From Streptosporangium becharense (GTDB taxonomy: Bacteria; Actinomycetota; Actinomycetes; Streptosporangiales; Streptosporangiaceae): DNA of 64,000 nucleotides. Of this stretch, positions 8,436-17,140 are shown piece after piece; positions within the stretch are counted from its first letter, which is position 1, and each line of letters opens with the position of its first letter. A model generated the notes under the pieces. It was not told where the DNA came from. It did not search any database and saw nothing but the letters and a program-made list of their open reading frames with translations. Where the stretch lies: contig NZ_JACHMP010000001.1 in assembly GCF_014204985.1 (NCBI RefSeq), positions 5,394,001-5,458,000 of the forward strand. The letters run 5' to 3'. A program made the position numbers and the translations under genes.

Positions 8436-8475
8436 CGACGGCCCCGACGAGTGGTACCGGCACACCCCATGACGA
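8338..8475. repeat. Tandem repeats over the end of the ATPase gene
   Basis: Four 18-bp units (gggtcaggtgtcaccccg type, about 8338-8405) code the C-terminal tail. They are followed by a direct duplication of the gene's end: ggcacaccccatgacgacg occurs at the stop (about 8422-8440) and again about 36 bp later. The second copy lies in the spacer before the desulfinase gene. Confidence 0.75.
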
Positions 8476-8503
8476 CGACCGACGAACGCTGACAAGGAGT
8501 CAC

Positions 8504-9625
8504 GTGTCCACCGTTGAGAAGATCTGGTTCACCCGCTGCCCGGTGCCCACCGCCAGCGGGCTGGCCCTCAGCCTGGGCTGGCTGGACGAGGAGTTCGGCG
8601 AGGTCGGGGTCCTCCAGGACGCCGGTCCCGAGCTGGCCGGGCGACATTTCGACCACCGGCTGCCGGGCCTGTTCCGCGAGGGCGGGAACGTTCCCGCGCT
8701 GGTCGCGCGCTCGGAAGGCGCGCGGACCCGGCTGATCGGGCTGACCTGGATCGAGGAGTGGCAGTCGATCCTGGTCCGCCCGGAGTCGGGCGTCACCGAC
8801 GCGGCCGGGTTGCGCGGCGCGCGGGTCGCCCTGCCGCGCTGGGCCGGCACCCGAGCCAGGAGCTTCCCCCGGGCGATGGCCCTGCACGGGGTCAAGGGGG
8901 CGCTCGCCCAGGCCGGGCTCACCCTCGACGACGTGACGTTCGTCGAGGTGGAGCAGCCCGAGACCGGGGTCGGACGGGACGCGTCCGGCCGCTCGCGCAC
9001 CTGGCCGGGGCTCAGGGAACTCGCGGACGGCGTGGTCGACGCGGTCTACGTCAAAGGCGCCCGCTCCGCCGAGCAGGCCCGGGAGCTCGGCGCGGTCGTC
9101 GCGGTCGACCTGGACGCCCACCCCGACCGCCGCACCCGCGTCAACAACGGCACCCCGCGGCCGATCACCGTGCACGAGGACCTGCTCGCCGAGCACCCGG
9201 ACCTCGTGGTCGCCTTCCTCGTCCGGACCCTGCGCGCCGCCGACTGGGCGGCGGGCAACCTGGAGGCCGTGCGCGACGTGCTGGCCGCCGAGACCGGCTC
9301 CGGTGCGGAGGGCGTCGCCACCGCCTACCGGGGCGACTTCCACCGTCATCTCCACCCCGACCTGTCGGCGGAACGGCTGGACCTGCTCCGGGTGCAGAAG
9401 GACTTCCTGCTGCTGCACGGCTTCCTCGCGGCGGACGTCGACGTCGAGGCGTGGGCGGCGCACGAGCCGCTCGCGACGGCCCGTGCCCGGCTCGCCGCCG
9501 AGAACACGAAGAACGCCCAGAACGCCGGGACCGGGGAGACCGGGGAGCTCACGGGAACCGGGGAAGCCGCGGAGACCGCGGGAACCGGGGAGCGGCTCGC
9601 CGCGGCCCGGACGGCGGTGCTCTGA
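8504..9625 (+). CDS. DszB-like sulfinate desulfinase / SBP-fold hydrolase
   Basis: 373 residues from GTG 8504, with AAGGAG five bases upstream. The protein has no signal peptide. It aligns by eye with DszB, the 2'-hydroxybiphenyl-2-sulfinate desulfinase of the 4S pathway. TRCPVPTA matches DszB SNCPVPNA (catalytic Cys27, here Cys12). RHF then FREGGNVPAL matches HF then TRFGGEIPPL (His60 and Arg70, here His48 and Arg58, the same spacing of ten). ARTRLIGLT matches GRTRLLGIT. The expected reaction is release of sulfite from a sulfinate. The natural substrate is unknown. The tail after about residue 330 is a Gly/Glu/Thr repeat. It sits between the transporter and two monooxygenase genes. Confidence 0.8.
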   Translation: MSTVEKIWFTRCPVPTASGLALSLGWLDEEFGEVGVLQDAGPELAGRHFDHRLPGLFREGGNVPALVARSEGARTRLIGLTWIEEWQSILVRPESGVTDAAGLRGARVALPRWAGTRARSFPRAMALHGVKGALAQAGLTLDDVTFVEVEQPETGVGRDASGRSRTWPGLRELADGVVDAVYVKGARSAEQARELGAVVAVDLDAHPDRRTRVNNGTPRPITVHEDLLAEHPDLVVAFLVRTLRAADWAAGNLEAVRDVLAAETGSGAEGVATAYRGDFHRHLHPDLSAERLDLLRVQKDFLLLHGFLAADVDVEAWAAHEPLATARARLAAENTKNAQNAGTGETGELTGTGEAAETAGTGERLAAARTAVL

Positions 9626-10635
9626 TGGCCAGGTTCCTGATCACACTGCCCATCGGGGGAGACGGCGGGCGGGGCCCCCGGCCGGACTTTCCGGGGTTCG
9701 TCACCGACCTGCGGCGGGCCTTCGGGCCGTCCGACCACCTCGCCCAGGCGGGCAGGGCCGCGGAGATCGCCGGGTTCGGCGGGGCGTTCGTCCCGTTCGA
9801 CCCGGAGGGCGAGGAGTCGCTGGTCGTCGCGGCGGGACTGCTGCGGCGGAGCCGCTGGACACGGCTGACGGCCGGGTTCCACCCGGGCGTCGCCACACCC
9901 GTCTACGCGGCCAAGGTCACCGCCTCCCTGCAGCGTTTTTCCGCCGACCGCCTCGACTGGTGGCTCGACGTCGACCTCGACCCGGCCGTGGCCCGCGCGC
10001 AGGGCGACTTCCTACAGGGGGCGGACCGGTACGCGCGGGCCGAGGAGTTCCTCACCGTCGCCAAGGGGGTCTGGTCCGAGGAGGGTTACACCTACGAGGG
10101 ACGCTTCTACCAGGTCCTCGCGGGCGGCTTCACGCCGCCGCTGTCCGGGCACAGGTTCCCGGCGGTCCACCTGTCGGGCACCTCACCCGAGGCGTACGCG
10201 CTCTCCGCCCGCCACGCCGACGTGCACGTCTTCGACCCCGACGACGACATCGAGGCGGCGCCGCTGCCCGGGGTCGCGTACGGGGTGCGGCTGCCGGTCC
10301 TGGCCCGGGACGACGAGAGCGAGGCGTGGGAGGCGGCCCGCCGCCTGTGGACGGCGGGCGGCCAGGCGGCCGGGACGCTGCCGGACCCCGACCCGCGGAC
10401 CCGCCTGTGGCACGGGTTCCCCCGGCGGGCTGCGGACGGTCCCGGCGGCCGGAGCCGGTCGTACGGGCCCGGCCTGGTCGGGTCGTTCGAGACCGTCGCC
10501 GCCGGGATCCGCGACTACATCGACCGGGGTGTCGGCGTCTTCTTCCTGGAGGCGACGCCGTACATCGAGGAGACCTACCGCCTGGGCGAGCGGCTGCTGC
10601 CGCTGCTGGCAAAGGAGAGGACCCATGTCCGTTGA
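9625..10635 (+). CDS. LLM-class flavin-dependent monooxygenase, first of two
   Basis: 336 residues, start overlapping the desulfinase stop (TGATG). It has the luciferase-like alpha/beta barrel pattern of alkanesulfonate monooxygenases: TPVYAAKVTASLQRFS (barrel strand and helix), DRYARAEEFLTVAKGVW, then YEGRFYQV and the C-terminal GVGVFFLEATPYIEETYRLGE. Such enzymes use FMNH2 and O2 to oxidise the sulfur-bearing carbon. It is shorter and more diverged than SsuD. No flavin reductase gene lies in the operon, so reduced flavin must come from elsewhere. Confidence 0.82.
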   Translation: MARFLITLPIGGDGGRGPRPDFPGFVTDLRRAFGPSDHLAQAGRAAEIAGFGGAFVPFDPEGEESLVVAAGLLRRSRWTRLTAGFHPGVATPVYAAKVTASLQRFSADRLDWWLDVDLDPAVARAQGDFLQGADRYARAEEFLTVAKGVWSEEGYTYEGRFYQVLAGGFTPPLSGHRFPAVHLSGTSPEAYALSARHADVHVFDPDDDIEAAPLPGVAYGVRLPVLARDDESEAWEAARRLWTAGGQAAGTLPDPDPRTRLWHGFPRRAADGPGGRSRSYGPGLVGSFETVAAGIRDYIDRGVGVFFLEATPYIEETYRLGERLLPLLAKERTHVR

Positions 10636-11776
10636 CATCTACTGGCGGATCGGGACGCACGGCGACCAGCCCTCGCTCCGGCGCAGGACGGCCAGCCGTG
10701 GGGGGTGGGCACCCGTGGTGCCCGGCAGCCTGGCACCCGGCGTCCGCGACGGGGAACGGGACGGCTACAGCTACGTCGAGCACATGGGCGACGTCGCCCG
10801 TGCCTCGGAGATCTCCGGGTTCGTCGGCGGGCTGCTGCCGTCGTTCCCCAACACCGACGACCCGTGGGCGACCGCGGCGACCCTGGCCGGGGAGACGACC
10901 ACCTACCGGTTCATGATCGCCTTCCAGCCGGGGTTCCTCCACCCGGTGCAGGCCGCCCGCATGACGGCGAGCCTGCAACGGGCCACCGGGGGGCGTGTCG
11001 TCTACAACGTCATCTCCGGCGGGGGCGGACCCGACCAGCTCTGGTGGGGCGACAGGGTCGACCACGACGACCGCTACGCGCGTACCTCGGAGTTCCTCGA
11101 CGTGCTCAGGGGCGTCTGGGACGGTGGACCGTTCGACTTCGACGGCCGCTTCTACCAGGTCGAGAGAGCGGGACTGCCCCCGGCGCTGAGGGGGCAGCCG
11201 TTCCCCGAGATCTACTTCTCCGGTTCGTCCGGCGCGGCGATCGAGGCGGCCGGACGGCACGCCGACTACTACCTGTCGTGGCTGGAGCCCTTCCACGCGC
11301 TGGCCGAGAAGTTCGAACGGGTCAGAGCGGCCAGTGACCGCGACCCCAGGTTCGCCGTCAGGATCGACGTGCTCGCCCGGGAGACCGAGGAGGAGGCCTG
11401 GGACGAGATCCGCCGCGGCTGGGAGAACATCGACCCCTCCGTCCTCCGGGACGCCACCGGCGACTCCATCGGCTGGCAGCGCAGCCGGTCGTTCGTCACC
11501 GGGCGGATCACCGACCACCGTGACCTGGAGGTCACGCCCAACGTCTGGGGCGGCTTCCACCTGCTGCGCGGCGGGCCCGCGTTCGGCCTGGTCGGCAGCT
11601 ACGAGCAGGTCGCGCAGCGACTCGACGAACTCATCGGCCTCGGCGTCGGCGCCTTCATCCTCGCGGGCGTCCCGCACCTGGAGGAGGCCTACCGCGTCGG
11701 CGAGCGGGTGCTCCCGCTGCTCCGCGGCCACGACCTCCGTATCGAATCCCCTCTACTGGAAGGAACCCTCTCATGA
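10625..11776 (+). CDS. LLM-class flavin-dependent monooxygenase, SsuD-like
   Basis: 383 residues, close to SsuD length (about 380), and overlapping the previous gene by 11 bases. It follows the SsuD pattern closely: FWFLPTHGD-like start (IYWRIGTHGDQ), HPVQAARMTASLQRAT, VVYNVISGG, DRYARTSEFLDVLRGVW, PEIYFSGSSGAAIEAA and HLEEAYRVGERVLP. It should oxidise an organosulfur compound with FMNH2 and O2. Together with the first monooxygenase and the desulfinase it could take a sulfone or sulfonate to sulfite in steps. Confidence 0.88.
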   Translation: MSVDIYWRIGTHGDQPSLRRRTASRGGWAPVVPGSLAPGVRDGERDGYSYVEHMGDVARASEISGFVGGLLPSFPNTDDPWATAATLAGETTTYRFMIAFQPGFLHPVQAARMTASLQRATGGRVVYNVISGGGGPDQLWWGDRVDHDDRYARTSEFLDVLRGVWDGGPFDFDGRFYQVERAGLPPALRGQPFPEIYFSGSSGAAIEAAGRHADYYLSWLEPFHALAEKFERVRAASDRDPRFAVRIDVLARETEEEAWDEIRRGWENIDPSVLRDATGDSIGWQRSRSFVTGRITDHRDLEVTPNVWGGFHLLRGGPAFGLVGSYEQVAQRLDELIGLGVGAFILAGVPHLEEAYRVGERVLPLLRGHDLRIESPLLEGTLS

Positions 11777-12678
11777 GCCTCCGCGTCGGCTATTTCCCCA
11801 GCAACAACTCCCTGTGGGTGCTGCGTCACCGAGGCATCCTGGAGCGCGCGATCTCCGACGTCGAGTGGGTGGACCTGCGCTCGCTGCCCTCCGGTGTGCG
11901 GCCCGCCGCGACCGAGGGGCTGCCCTCGCTCCACGGCGACCACCTCTTCGACGGCGGGTACGACTTCATCGGCACCGGCTCCACGCCGCCGGTGACGGCC
12001 CAGGGCAAGGGACACGACATCGTCTACGTCGCGATCTCCGGCCCCCGGCACGAGAACGGCAGGCTGGTCGTGCGCGGCGACTCGCCGATCACCTCCCTCG
12101 AAGACCTGAAGGGCGGGCGGGTCGCGCTCGGGCACGGCTCGTGGCAGACCACGCTGCTGCTGTTCGCCCTCGACAAGGTGGGGCTGAGCTGGAAGGACAT
12201 CGAACCGGTCGACGCCGGGGTGGACGCCTCCGAGCTGTTCCTCAGCGGCGAGGTGGACGCCTGGGTCGGCTCGTACCCGGCGCTCAGCAAGGTCGAGGCG
12301 GCCACGGAGGTCCGTGAGCTGGTCGCCACCGACGGGCTGTTCAGCCACCGCTCGCTCTGGTTCACCCGCCGCGACTTCGCCGAGAAGCAGCCGGAACAGC
12401 TGGCCGTGATCGTCGCCGCGCTCCAGGAGTCCGACGCCTGGATCCAGGAGAACCACCGCGCCGCGGCCGAGCTGTTCGCGGCCGACGACGGCGGTGACGT
12501 CGACCACTGGGAGAACGCGCTGCGCAAGCGTCCCTTCGGGCTCCACCCGGTCACCGAGGAGTTCGTCGCCGAACAGCAGCGCGCCGCCGACCTCTTCCAC
12601 GCCAACGGCCTCATCGACCGGAAGATCACCGTCGCCGACGCGGTGGACCCGGAGATCGCGAAGCTGGTCGAGCGGTAA
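11773..12678 (+). CDS. SsuA-like binding-protein homologue without a signal peptide
   Basis: 301 residues, overlapping the monooxygenase stop (ATGA). The fold pattern is that of SsuA/TauA binding proteins: GYFPSNNSLWVLRHRGIL, GYDFIGTGSTPP, DSPITSLEDLKGGRVALG, SGEVDAWVGSYPALSK. There is no signal peptide or lipobox and no room for one, since the start overlaps the previous gene. The catalytic Cys of DszB is absent (SNNS at that place). It is probably a cytosolic protein, perhaps a substrate sensor, carrier or inactive relative of the desulfinase. The role is unknown. Confidence 0.7.
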   Translation: MSLRVGYFPSNNSLWVLRHRGILERAISDVEWVDLRSLPSGVRPAATEGLPSLHGDHLFDGGYDFIGTGSTPPVTAQGKGHDIVYVAISGPRHENGRLVVRGDSPITSLEDLKGGRVALGHGSWQTTLLLFALDKVGLSWKDIEPVDAGVDASELFLSGEVDAWVGSYPALSKVEAATEVRELVATDGLFSHRSLWFTRRDFAEKQPEQLAVIVAALQESDAWIQENHRAAAELFAADDGGDVDHWENALRKRPFGLHPVTEEFVAEQQRAADLFHANGLIDRKITVADAVDPEIAKLVER

Positions 12679-12720
12679 CCGCGCGGCGGGGAGCGGGGAA
12701 CGGCGTTCCCCGCCCCCCGC

Positions 12721-12880
12721 CGTCGTCCGGTCCGCTCTCCCCGCCCGGTCGTCGTCCGGTCCGCTCTCCCCGCCCGGTCGTCGTCCGGTCCGCTCTCCCC
12801 GCCCGGTCGTCGTCCGGTCCGCCTCCCTCACCTCGGTCGTCGTCCGGTCCGCCTCCCTCACTCCGGTTGCCGTCCGGTAC
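12721..12880. repeat. 29-30-bp tandem repeat array in the spacer after the sulfur operon
   Basis: Three near-identical 29-bp units beginning cgtcgtccggtccg (12721, 12750, 12779) are followed by two 30-bp variants (12808, 12838) and a decayed one. The 310-bp stretch between the operon and the next gene holds nothing else recognisable. Units abut with no spacer, so it is not CRISPR. Confidence 0.85.
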
Positions 12881-12988
12881 GGCGCCCCCCGCCCGCGCCG
12901 TCTCCCTCCGGCGTTTCCGCCCCCGTCGCTTTGCACCCGGCAACGGACTGGGGGTGGCGGCTCCCCTGTTTTCTGTCACCATTTCCTC

Positions 12989-13531
12989 ATGCATGCCCTT
13001 CGCCTTCTCCGCGCCGCCGTGTTCGCGGTCGCGTGCGTGACGGCGTCGCTGGCCATGCACGTGCTGGCCGGAGGCTCCCCGGTGGGGCCGGACGTCCTGG
13101 TCCCGGCAGCCCTGCCGGTGACGGCCGGGGCCTTCCTGCTGGCCCGCCGCAGGCGAGGGTTCGGCATGCTGCTGGGTGCGGGTTTCGTCACCCAGTACGG
13201 CCTGCACCTGTGGTTCTCCGCAGGCGCGGAACCGCCTCCGGCGCAGGGGCACCCGCACGCGGGTGGCCTGTCCGCCGGCCTTTTCATGCTCCTCGTGCAC
13301 GCCGCGACGGCACTGCTGTCGGCGTACTGGCTGGAGCGCGGGGAGTCGGGCCTGGCCCTGCTCCTGCGCCTGCTCGTCGCCTCGATCCTGACCGTGCTGC
13401 TGTGGCGGCTCCCCGTCACGGCCCGCCGGACGGCCGTCCCCGCCCGTTGTGAGCGTGTTCCGCTCGTCACCCGGCTCCTCGCCGCCACCGTCTCCCGGCG
13501 CGGTCCGCCGGTTCCGTTCTCCGTCGTCTGA
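12989..13531 (+). CDS. Small multi-pass membrane protein, unknown function
   Basis: 180 residues from ATG 12989. Four membrane segments are visible (about 7-28, 36-52, 56-74 and 95-115, with a weaker one at about 122-140). A His-containing loop AQGHPHAGG lies between two of them. The C-terminal 40 residues are Arg-rich. I do not recognise a named family. The next gene on the strand encodes a PepSY membrane protein, so the two may act together, possibly in metal or redox handling. This is context only. Confidence 0.6.
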   Translation: MHALRLLRAAVFAVACVTASLAMHVLAGGSPVGPDVLVPAALPVTAGAFLLARRRRGFGMLLGAGFVTQYGLHLWFSAGAEPPPAQGHPHAGGLSAGLFMLLVHAATALLSAYWLERGESGLALLLRLLVASILTVLLWRLPVTARRTAVPARCERVPLVTRLLAATVSRRGPPVPFSVV

Positions 13532-13599
13532 ATCCACCCGATCGGGCCGTCGCGCCCGCGTACCGGCCTGCCCTCGGCGGGCCCGGTGCTGCCGTGCCG

Positions 13600-13690
13600 C
13601 CACGGCGGTCCTCCGCGCCGCCTCCGCCACGGCGGCCTTGTGCACCGCTCGCCACGGCGGCCTTGTGCACCGCTCGCCACGGTGGCCCTC
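13600..13690. repeat. 25-bp tandem repeat
   Basis: About three units of cgccacggcggccttgtgca-type sequence (13626, 13651 and a decayed one at 13676), with a related unit at about 13600. They lie in the spacer before the PepSY gene. Confidence 0.7.
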
Positions 13691-13777
13691 CGTGCCGCCC
13701 TGCCACCGGCGCTCTTTCACACGACCCCCGAGGTGACGCGCACCCAGCCGTGCGCGTCCCCGTGAACGGAGAACCCC

Positions 13778-15277
13778 ATGACATCCGAGACCGGTGTCCG
13801 GCCCGAGACCGGACCCGCCGTGCCACCCGTCCCCTCGACCCGGGCGACGCTGCGCGCGCTCCTGCTCCGCCTGCATTTCTACGCCGGAATCCTCGTCGCC
13901 CCGTTCCTGCTGGTGGCCGCGACGACCGGCCTGCTGTACGCCGCCTCGTTCCAGTTGGAGGAGATCGTCCACTCCCATGAGCTGACCGCCCCCGTCCCGA
14001 CCGGCCGGTCAGCGCAGCCTGGTCAGCCCGGTCAGTTCGGGTTGCCGCTGGCGCGGCAGGTCGCCGCCGCGACCGCCGCGCACCCTGAGGGGACCGTCGG
14101 CGCCGTGCGGACCGCTGTCGAGCCCGGCCGGACGACCCGGGTGCTGCTCGACGTCCCGGGATTGGCGGAGAGCACCCGGCTCGCGGTCTTCGTCGACCCC
14201 CACACCGGCGAGGTCCGGGGCGCCCTGGAGAGTTACGGCAGTTCGGGGGCCCTGCCCGTGCGGACGTGGATCTCCCAGTTCCACCGGCACCTGCACCTGG
14301 GGGAGCCGGGGCGTCTCTACAGCGAGCTGGCTGCCAGTTGGCTGTGGGTGGTCGCGCTGGGCGGTGTGGTGCTCTGGCTGACCCGTCGGCGCCGGGCCGG
14401 ACGGCAGCTGCGGCTGGCCGTCGCGCCGGAGCGCGGCACCCGTGGCCTGCGGCGGACCCTCTCATGGCACGGCTCGGTCGGCCTGTGGGTGCTGGCCGGT
14501 CTGCTCTTCCTGTCGGCGACCGGCCTGACCTGGTCGAAGTACGCGGGAGCGAACGTCGACGTGCTCCAGTCGTCGCTCGGCTGGTCCACTCCGTCGATCT
14601 CTTCGGCCGCGAGCGGCCACGGCACCCACGGAACCGGGAGCGGGAGCGGGACCGGGAGCGGCGAGGGATCCGAAGGCCATGGGCAACACGGGGGACACGG
14701 GCAACACGGTGCCTCCGCTCCCGTCGACGTCGACCAGGTGGTGCGGGCGGCGACCGGCGCGGGGCTGTCCGGCCCCCTGGAGATCGTCTGGCCGGCCGGC
14801 CCCGGGGATCCGTACGTCGTCAAGGAGATGGACCGCCTCTGGCCGCAGCGCAACGACCAGGTCGCGGTCGACCCGGCGAGCGGGCGGGTCACCGCCGAGC
14901 TGCGCTTCGACGACTACCCCCTCGCCGCCAAGCTGACCCGCTGGGGCATCGACGGGCACATGGGCCTGCTGTTCGGACTGCCCAACCAGATCCTCCTCGG
15001 TGCCCTGGCCGTCGCGCTGATCTGCCTCATCGTGTGGGGGTACCGCATGTGGTGGCTGCGCCGCCCGACCCGGGGCTTCGGCACCCCGTACGGACGCGGC
15101 GGCCTGCGGCGCCTGCCCTGGGCGGTGGTGCCGCCCGTGGCCGCCGTGGTGATCGCGCTGGGGGTGTTCCTGCCGTTGCTCGGCGTCTCGCTGGCCGCCT
15201 TCCTACTGGTCGACGTCGTGTCGGCGAGGATCGCCGCGGCCCGCGCGAGGAGGCCCGGGACCGGCGTGCCCGGATGA
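13778..15277 (+). CDS. PepSY-associated membrane protein (PepSY_TM family)
   Basis: 499 residues. The family pattern is clear: the first membrane span with RLHFYAGILVAPFL (residues about 30-50), the loop QFHRHLHLGEPGRLY, spans at about 190-206 and 230-250 (LSWHGSVGLWVLAG), a PepSY domain with GDPYVVKEMDRLWPQRN, then GIDGHMGLLFGLPNQ and further C-terminal spans. Conserved His residues in the spans suggest haem or metal binding, and relatives are linked to ferric-siderophore reduction. A His/Gly/Ser/Thr-rich repeat (about 287-311) is inserted before the second PepSY part. GGAGAAC precedes the ATG. Confidence 0.85.
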   Translation: MTSETGVRPETGPAVPPVPSTRATLRALLLRLHFYAGILVAPFLLVAATTGLLYAASFQLEEIVHSHELTAPVPTGRSAQPGQPGQFGLPLARQVAAATAAHPEGTVGAVRTAVEPGRTTRVLLDVPGLAESTRLAVFVDPHTGEVRGALESYGSSGALPVRTWISQFHRHLHLGEPGRLYSELAASWLWVVALGGVVLWLTRRRRAGRQLRLAVAPERGTRGLRRTLSWHGSVGLWVLAGLLFLSATGLTWSKYAGANVDVLQSSLGWSTPSISSAASGHGTHGTGSGSGTGSGEGSEGHGQHGGHGQHGASAPVDVDQVVRAATGAGLSGPLEIVWPAGPGDPYVVKEMDRLWPQRNDQVAVDPASGRVTAELRFDDYPLAAKLTRWGIDGHMGLLFGLPNQILLGALAVALICLIVWGYRMWWLRRPTRGFGTPYGRGGLRRLPWAVVPPVAAVVIALGVFLPLLGVSLAAFLLVDVVSARIAAARARRPGTGVPG

Positions 15278-15330
15278 GGCGGCCGAGGGTGCCCGGATGA
15301 GGCGGCCGAGGGTCGGCGTACCCGGCTGAG
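15268..15330. repeat. Tandem copies of the PepSY gene's end
   Basis: The sequence gtgcccggatgaggcggccg covering the stop codon is repeated immediately downstream, with a more diverged third copy (tacccggctgag). It is another stop-codon duplication. Confidence 0.75.
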
Positions 15331-15438
15331 AGGGCCGGGACGCGGGCACACGCCGTGCGGCCCGTCCGCGCTCCGGCGCCGGTCAGGCCGTGGCCCGGCT
15401 CCCTGTGGCCCGCCTCCCGCTTCCGTGGCCGGCGCCGG

Positions 15439-16200
15439 TCACGCCTTCGGCGACGGGCGCCCGGCCACCAGGTTCTGGAGCCCGTCGACGAACCGCTCGA
15501 TCGGCTGGTGGATCCTGTGCTCCCGCCACTCGGCCCTGCGCAGACTCCGCGATCCCGGCTTGTAGCGCCGCCGTGCCCACGGGGAGCCGGGCCGGGCCAG
15601 CCGGATCGCGCCGACCAGCGCCAGCGGGGTGATGTAGATCCCGATCAGGCCGGTCCAGATCTTCCCCTTGCCCAGGGCGACCACCGACAACGCCAGGTTG
15701 GTGCCCACGACGAACGCGATCTGCCCGGTGGACAGCAGGTCGTCGTCGGGTCCGGGGTTGAGGACGTCGTCGAGCTCCAGCGGGCTCGCACCCAGCAGCG
15801 CCAGCCCGCACATCGCGGCGGCCACGAAGACGGCGTCCACCGACAGGCGGCCCTGCTCCTTCCAGTAGACGTCGTCCAGCAGGACCACCAGCGCGAACTC
15901 GTCCAGCACGAGCGCGGTGCCGGCACCGAACAGCCCGGCGAGCAGCCCGGCCGCCGCGGAGGCGACGTCCTGCACGGCGAGCCCGCTGACGCCGCCCACG
16001 CACATGAAGACCACGCCGAACACGACGTGGTGGATGTGCAGCCCGCCGGAGGTGACGTTCCCCGGCCACCATCTCACCCGGGCACGGATCAGCCGGACGC
16101 TGATCCGGATGAAGACGAACGTGCCGATGAAGAAGACGAAGAAGCAGAACAGCCGGAGCTTGCCCGCCGCCACGATCTCCGTCGCGAACCATTCCCCCAT
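15439..16200 (-). CDS. Integral membrane protein of unknown function
   Basis: 253 residues from ATG 16200, chosen over the GTG at 16212 because GGAGG lies five bases upstream. About six membrane helices are seen (about 14-35, 48-70, 75-95, 123-140, 160-178, 183-200). A His cluster GLHIHHVVFG and a Glu/Asp-rich loop VLDEFALVVLLDDVYW stand out. Such proteins occur across actinobacteria as conserved hypotheticals. The clustered His and acidic residues could bind metal, which is inference. Confidence 0.7.
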   Translation of the reverse strand: MGEWFATEIVAAGKLRLFCFFVFFIGTFVFIRISVRLIRARVRWWPGNVTSGGLHIHHVVFGVVFMCVGGVSGLAVQDVASAAAGLLAGLFGAGTALVLDEFALVVLLDDVYWKEQGRLSVDAVFVAAAMCGLALLGASPLELDDVLNPGPDDDLLSTGQIAFVVGTNLALSVVALGKGKIWTGLIGIYITPLALVGAIRLARPGSPWARRRYKPGSRSLRRAEWREHRIHQPIERFVDGLQNLVAGRPSPKA

Positions 16201-16323
16201 TCGTGCCTCCACCCTCGAAAAAGGGGGATTCCCGGCAGGCTATCACCGCCCCGATTCCCACCCGGCGCACGGCGGGCGGGGCCGCCGGGTCACCGCACCG
16301 GGGGTGGGACGACCGGGGAGACG

Positions 16324-17040
16324 TCACAGATCCGGGGTGTGCGGCGGGGTGTCCCGGTCCGGAAGGCGGAAACCGTCACGATCCTGCGCGACGCCGCCCG
16401 TCTCCCCGGCGATCAGCCGGGCCGCCAGCTCGCCTGTCATGAACAGGTCGGGCGTGCGCGAGGCCGGATCCTCGACGTCCATCTCGTACTCGATGTTCGT
16501 CCTGCCCTCGCGTTCGCTGTGGTATCGGATGGCGAGTACGCGGATCGGGCTCGTCCCGTTCCGGAACACCAGCGTCTCGTCGTCGGCCCACTCGTGGACT
16601 CGCAGATCCGGGATCACCCCGGCCAGGAGTTCCACGAGACGGTCGGGGGACATCTCCTCCCGGCAGCCGACCACCGAGGCGAGGGCGTCCCGGGGGCCCG
16701 GCTCCGGGTGCGCGGCCCCGTTGAGCAGCCGGGCCAGCCCCTCGACCACGTTCCAGGGGGCACAGTACGGCCCGCCGATGTCGCGTCCGGTCTCCTCCAG
16801 CACGTAGGCGGTACGCCACCCCGTCGGCAGGCCCGCCCGCGACTCGATGGCCGGCGTGATGTCGATCGGGCCGCGCAGCCGCATCTTCCGGGTCACCCGG
16901 ATCCCCTTGCGGTCCGCGCGCGCCACCGGGCTGCACCGCCGCACGGTCTCCAGCAGCAGCGCCGGATCGGGCCGGTAGCCGAGCAGCAGCGCGTGCCCGG
17001 TGCGCAGCCGCCTGGCCGAAAGGAAGTCGGTGACGCCCAT
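16324..17040 (-). CDS. Conserved hypothetical protein
   Basis: 238 residues from ATG 17040. A GTG at 17103 would add 21 residues but has no ribosome site. The protein is soluble and mixed alpha/beta, with a Cys in VVGCREEMS and an acidic region RTNIEYEMDVEDP. There is no signal or membrane helix. I do not recognise it. It lies just downstream of the XRE regulator on the same strand (100-bp gap), so the two could form a transcription unit. Confidence 0.6.
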   Translation of the reverse strand: MGVTDFLSARRLRTGHALLLGYRPDPALLLETVRRCSPVARADRKGIRVTRKMRLRGPIDITPAIESRAGLPTGWRTAYVLEETGRDIGGPYCAPWNVVEGLARLLNGAAHPEPGPRDALASVVGCREEMSPDRLVELLAGVIPDLRVHEWADDETLVFRNGTSPIRVLAIRYHSEREGRTNIEYEMDVEDPASRTPDLFMTGELAARLIAGETGGVAQDRDGFRLPDRDTPPHTPDL

Positions 17041-17140
17041 GTGAGGACCCCCGTGAGTCTCGGGTACGGGCCCCCATGGTCGGGTGTCCCGCTTGTCTCC
17101 CACTTGGAGTCCGATGGCGAAAGGGGCGGCGGGTGCCGCC

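Noticed and set aside
12721-12880. CRISPR array
   Set aside because: Units abut with no unique spacers and there are no cas genes.
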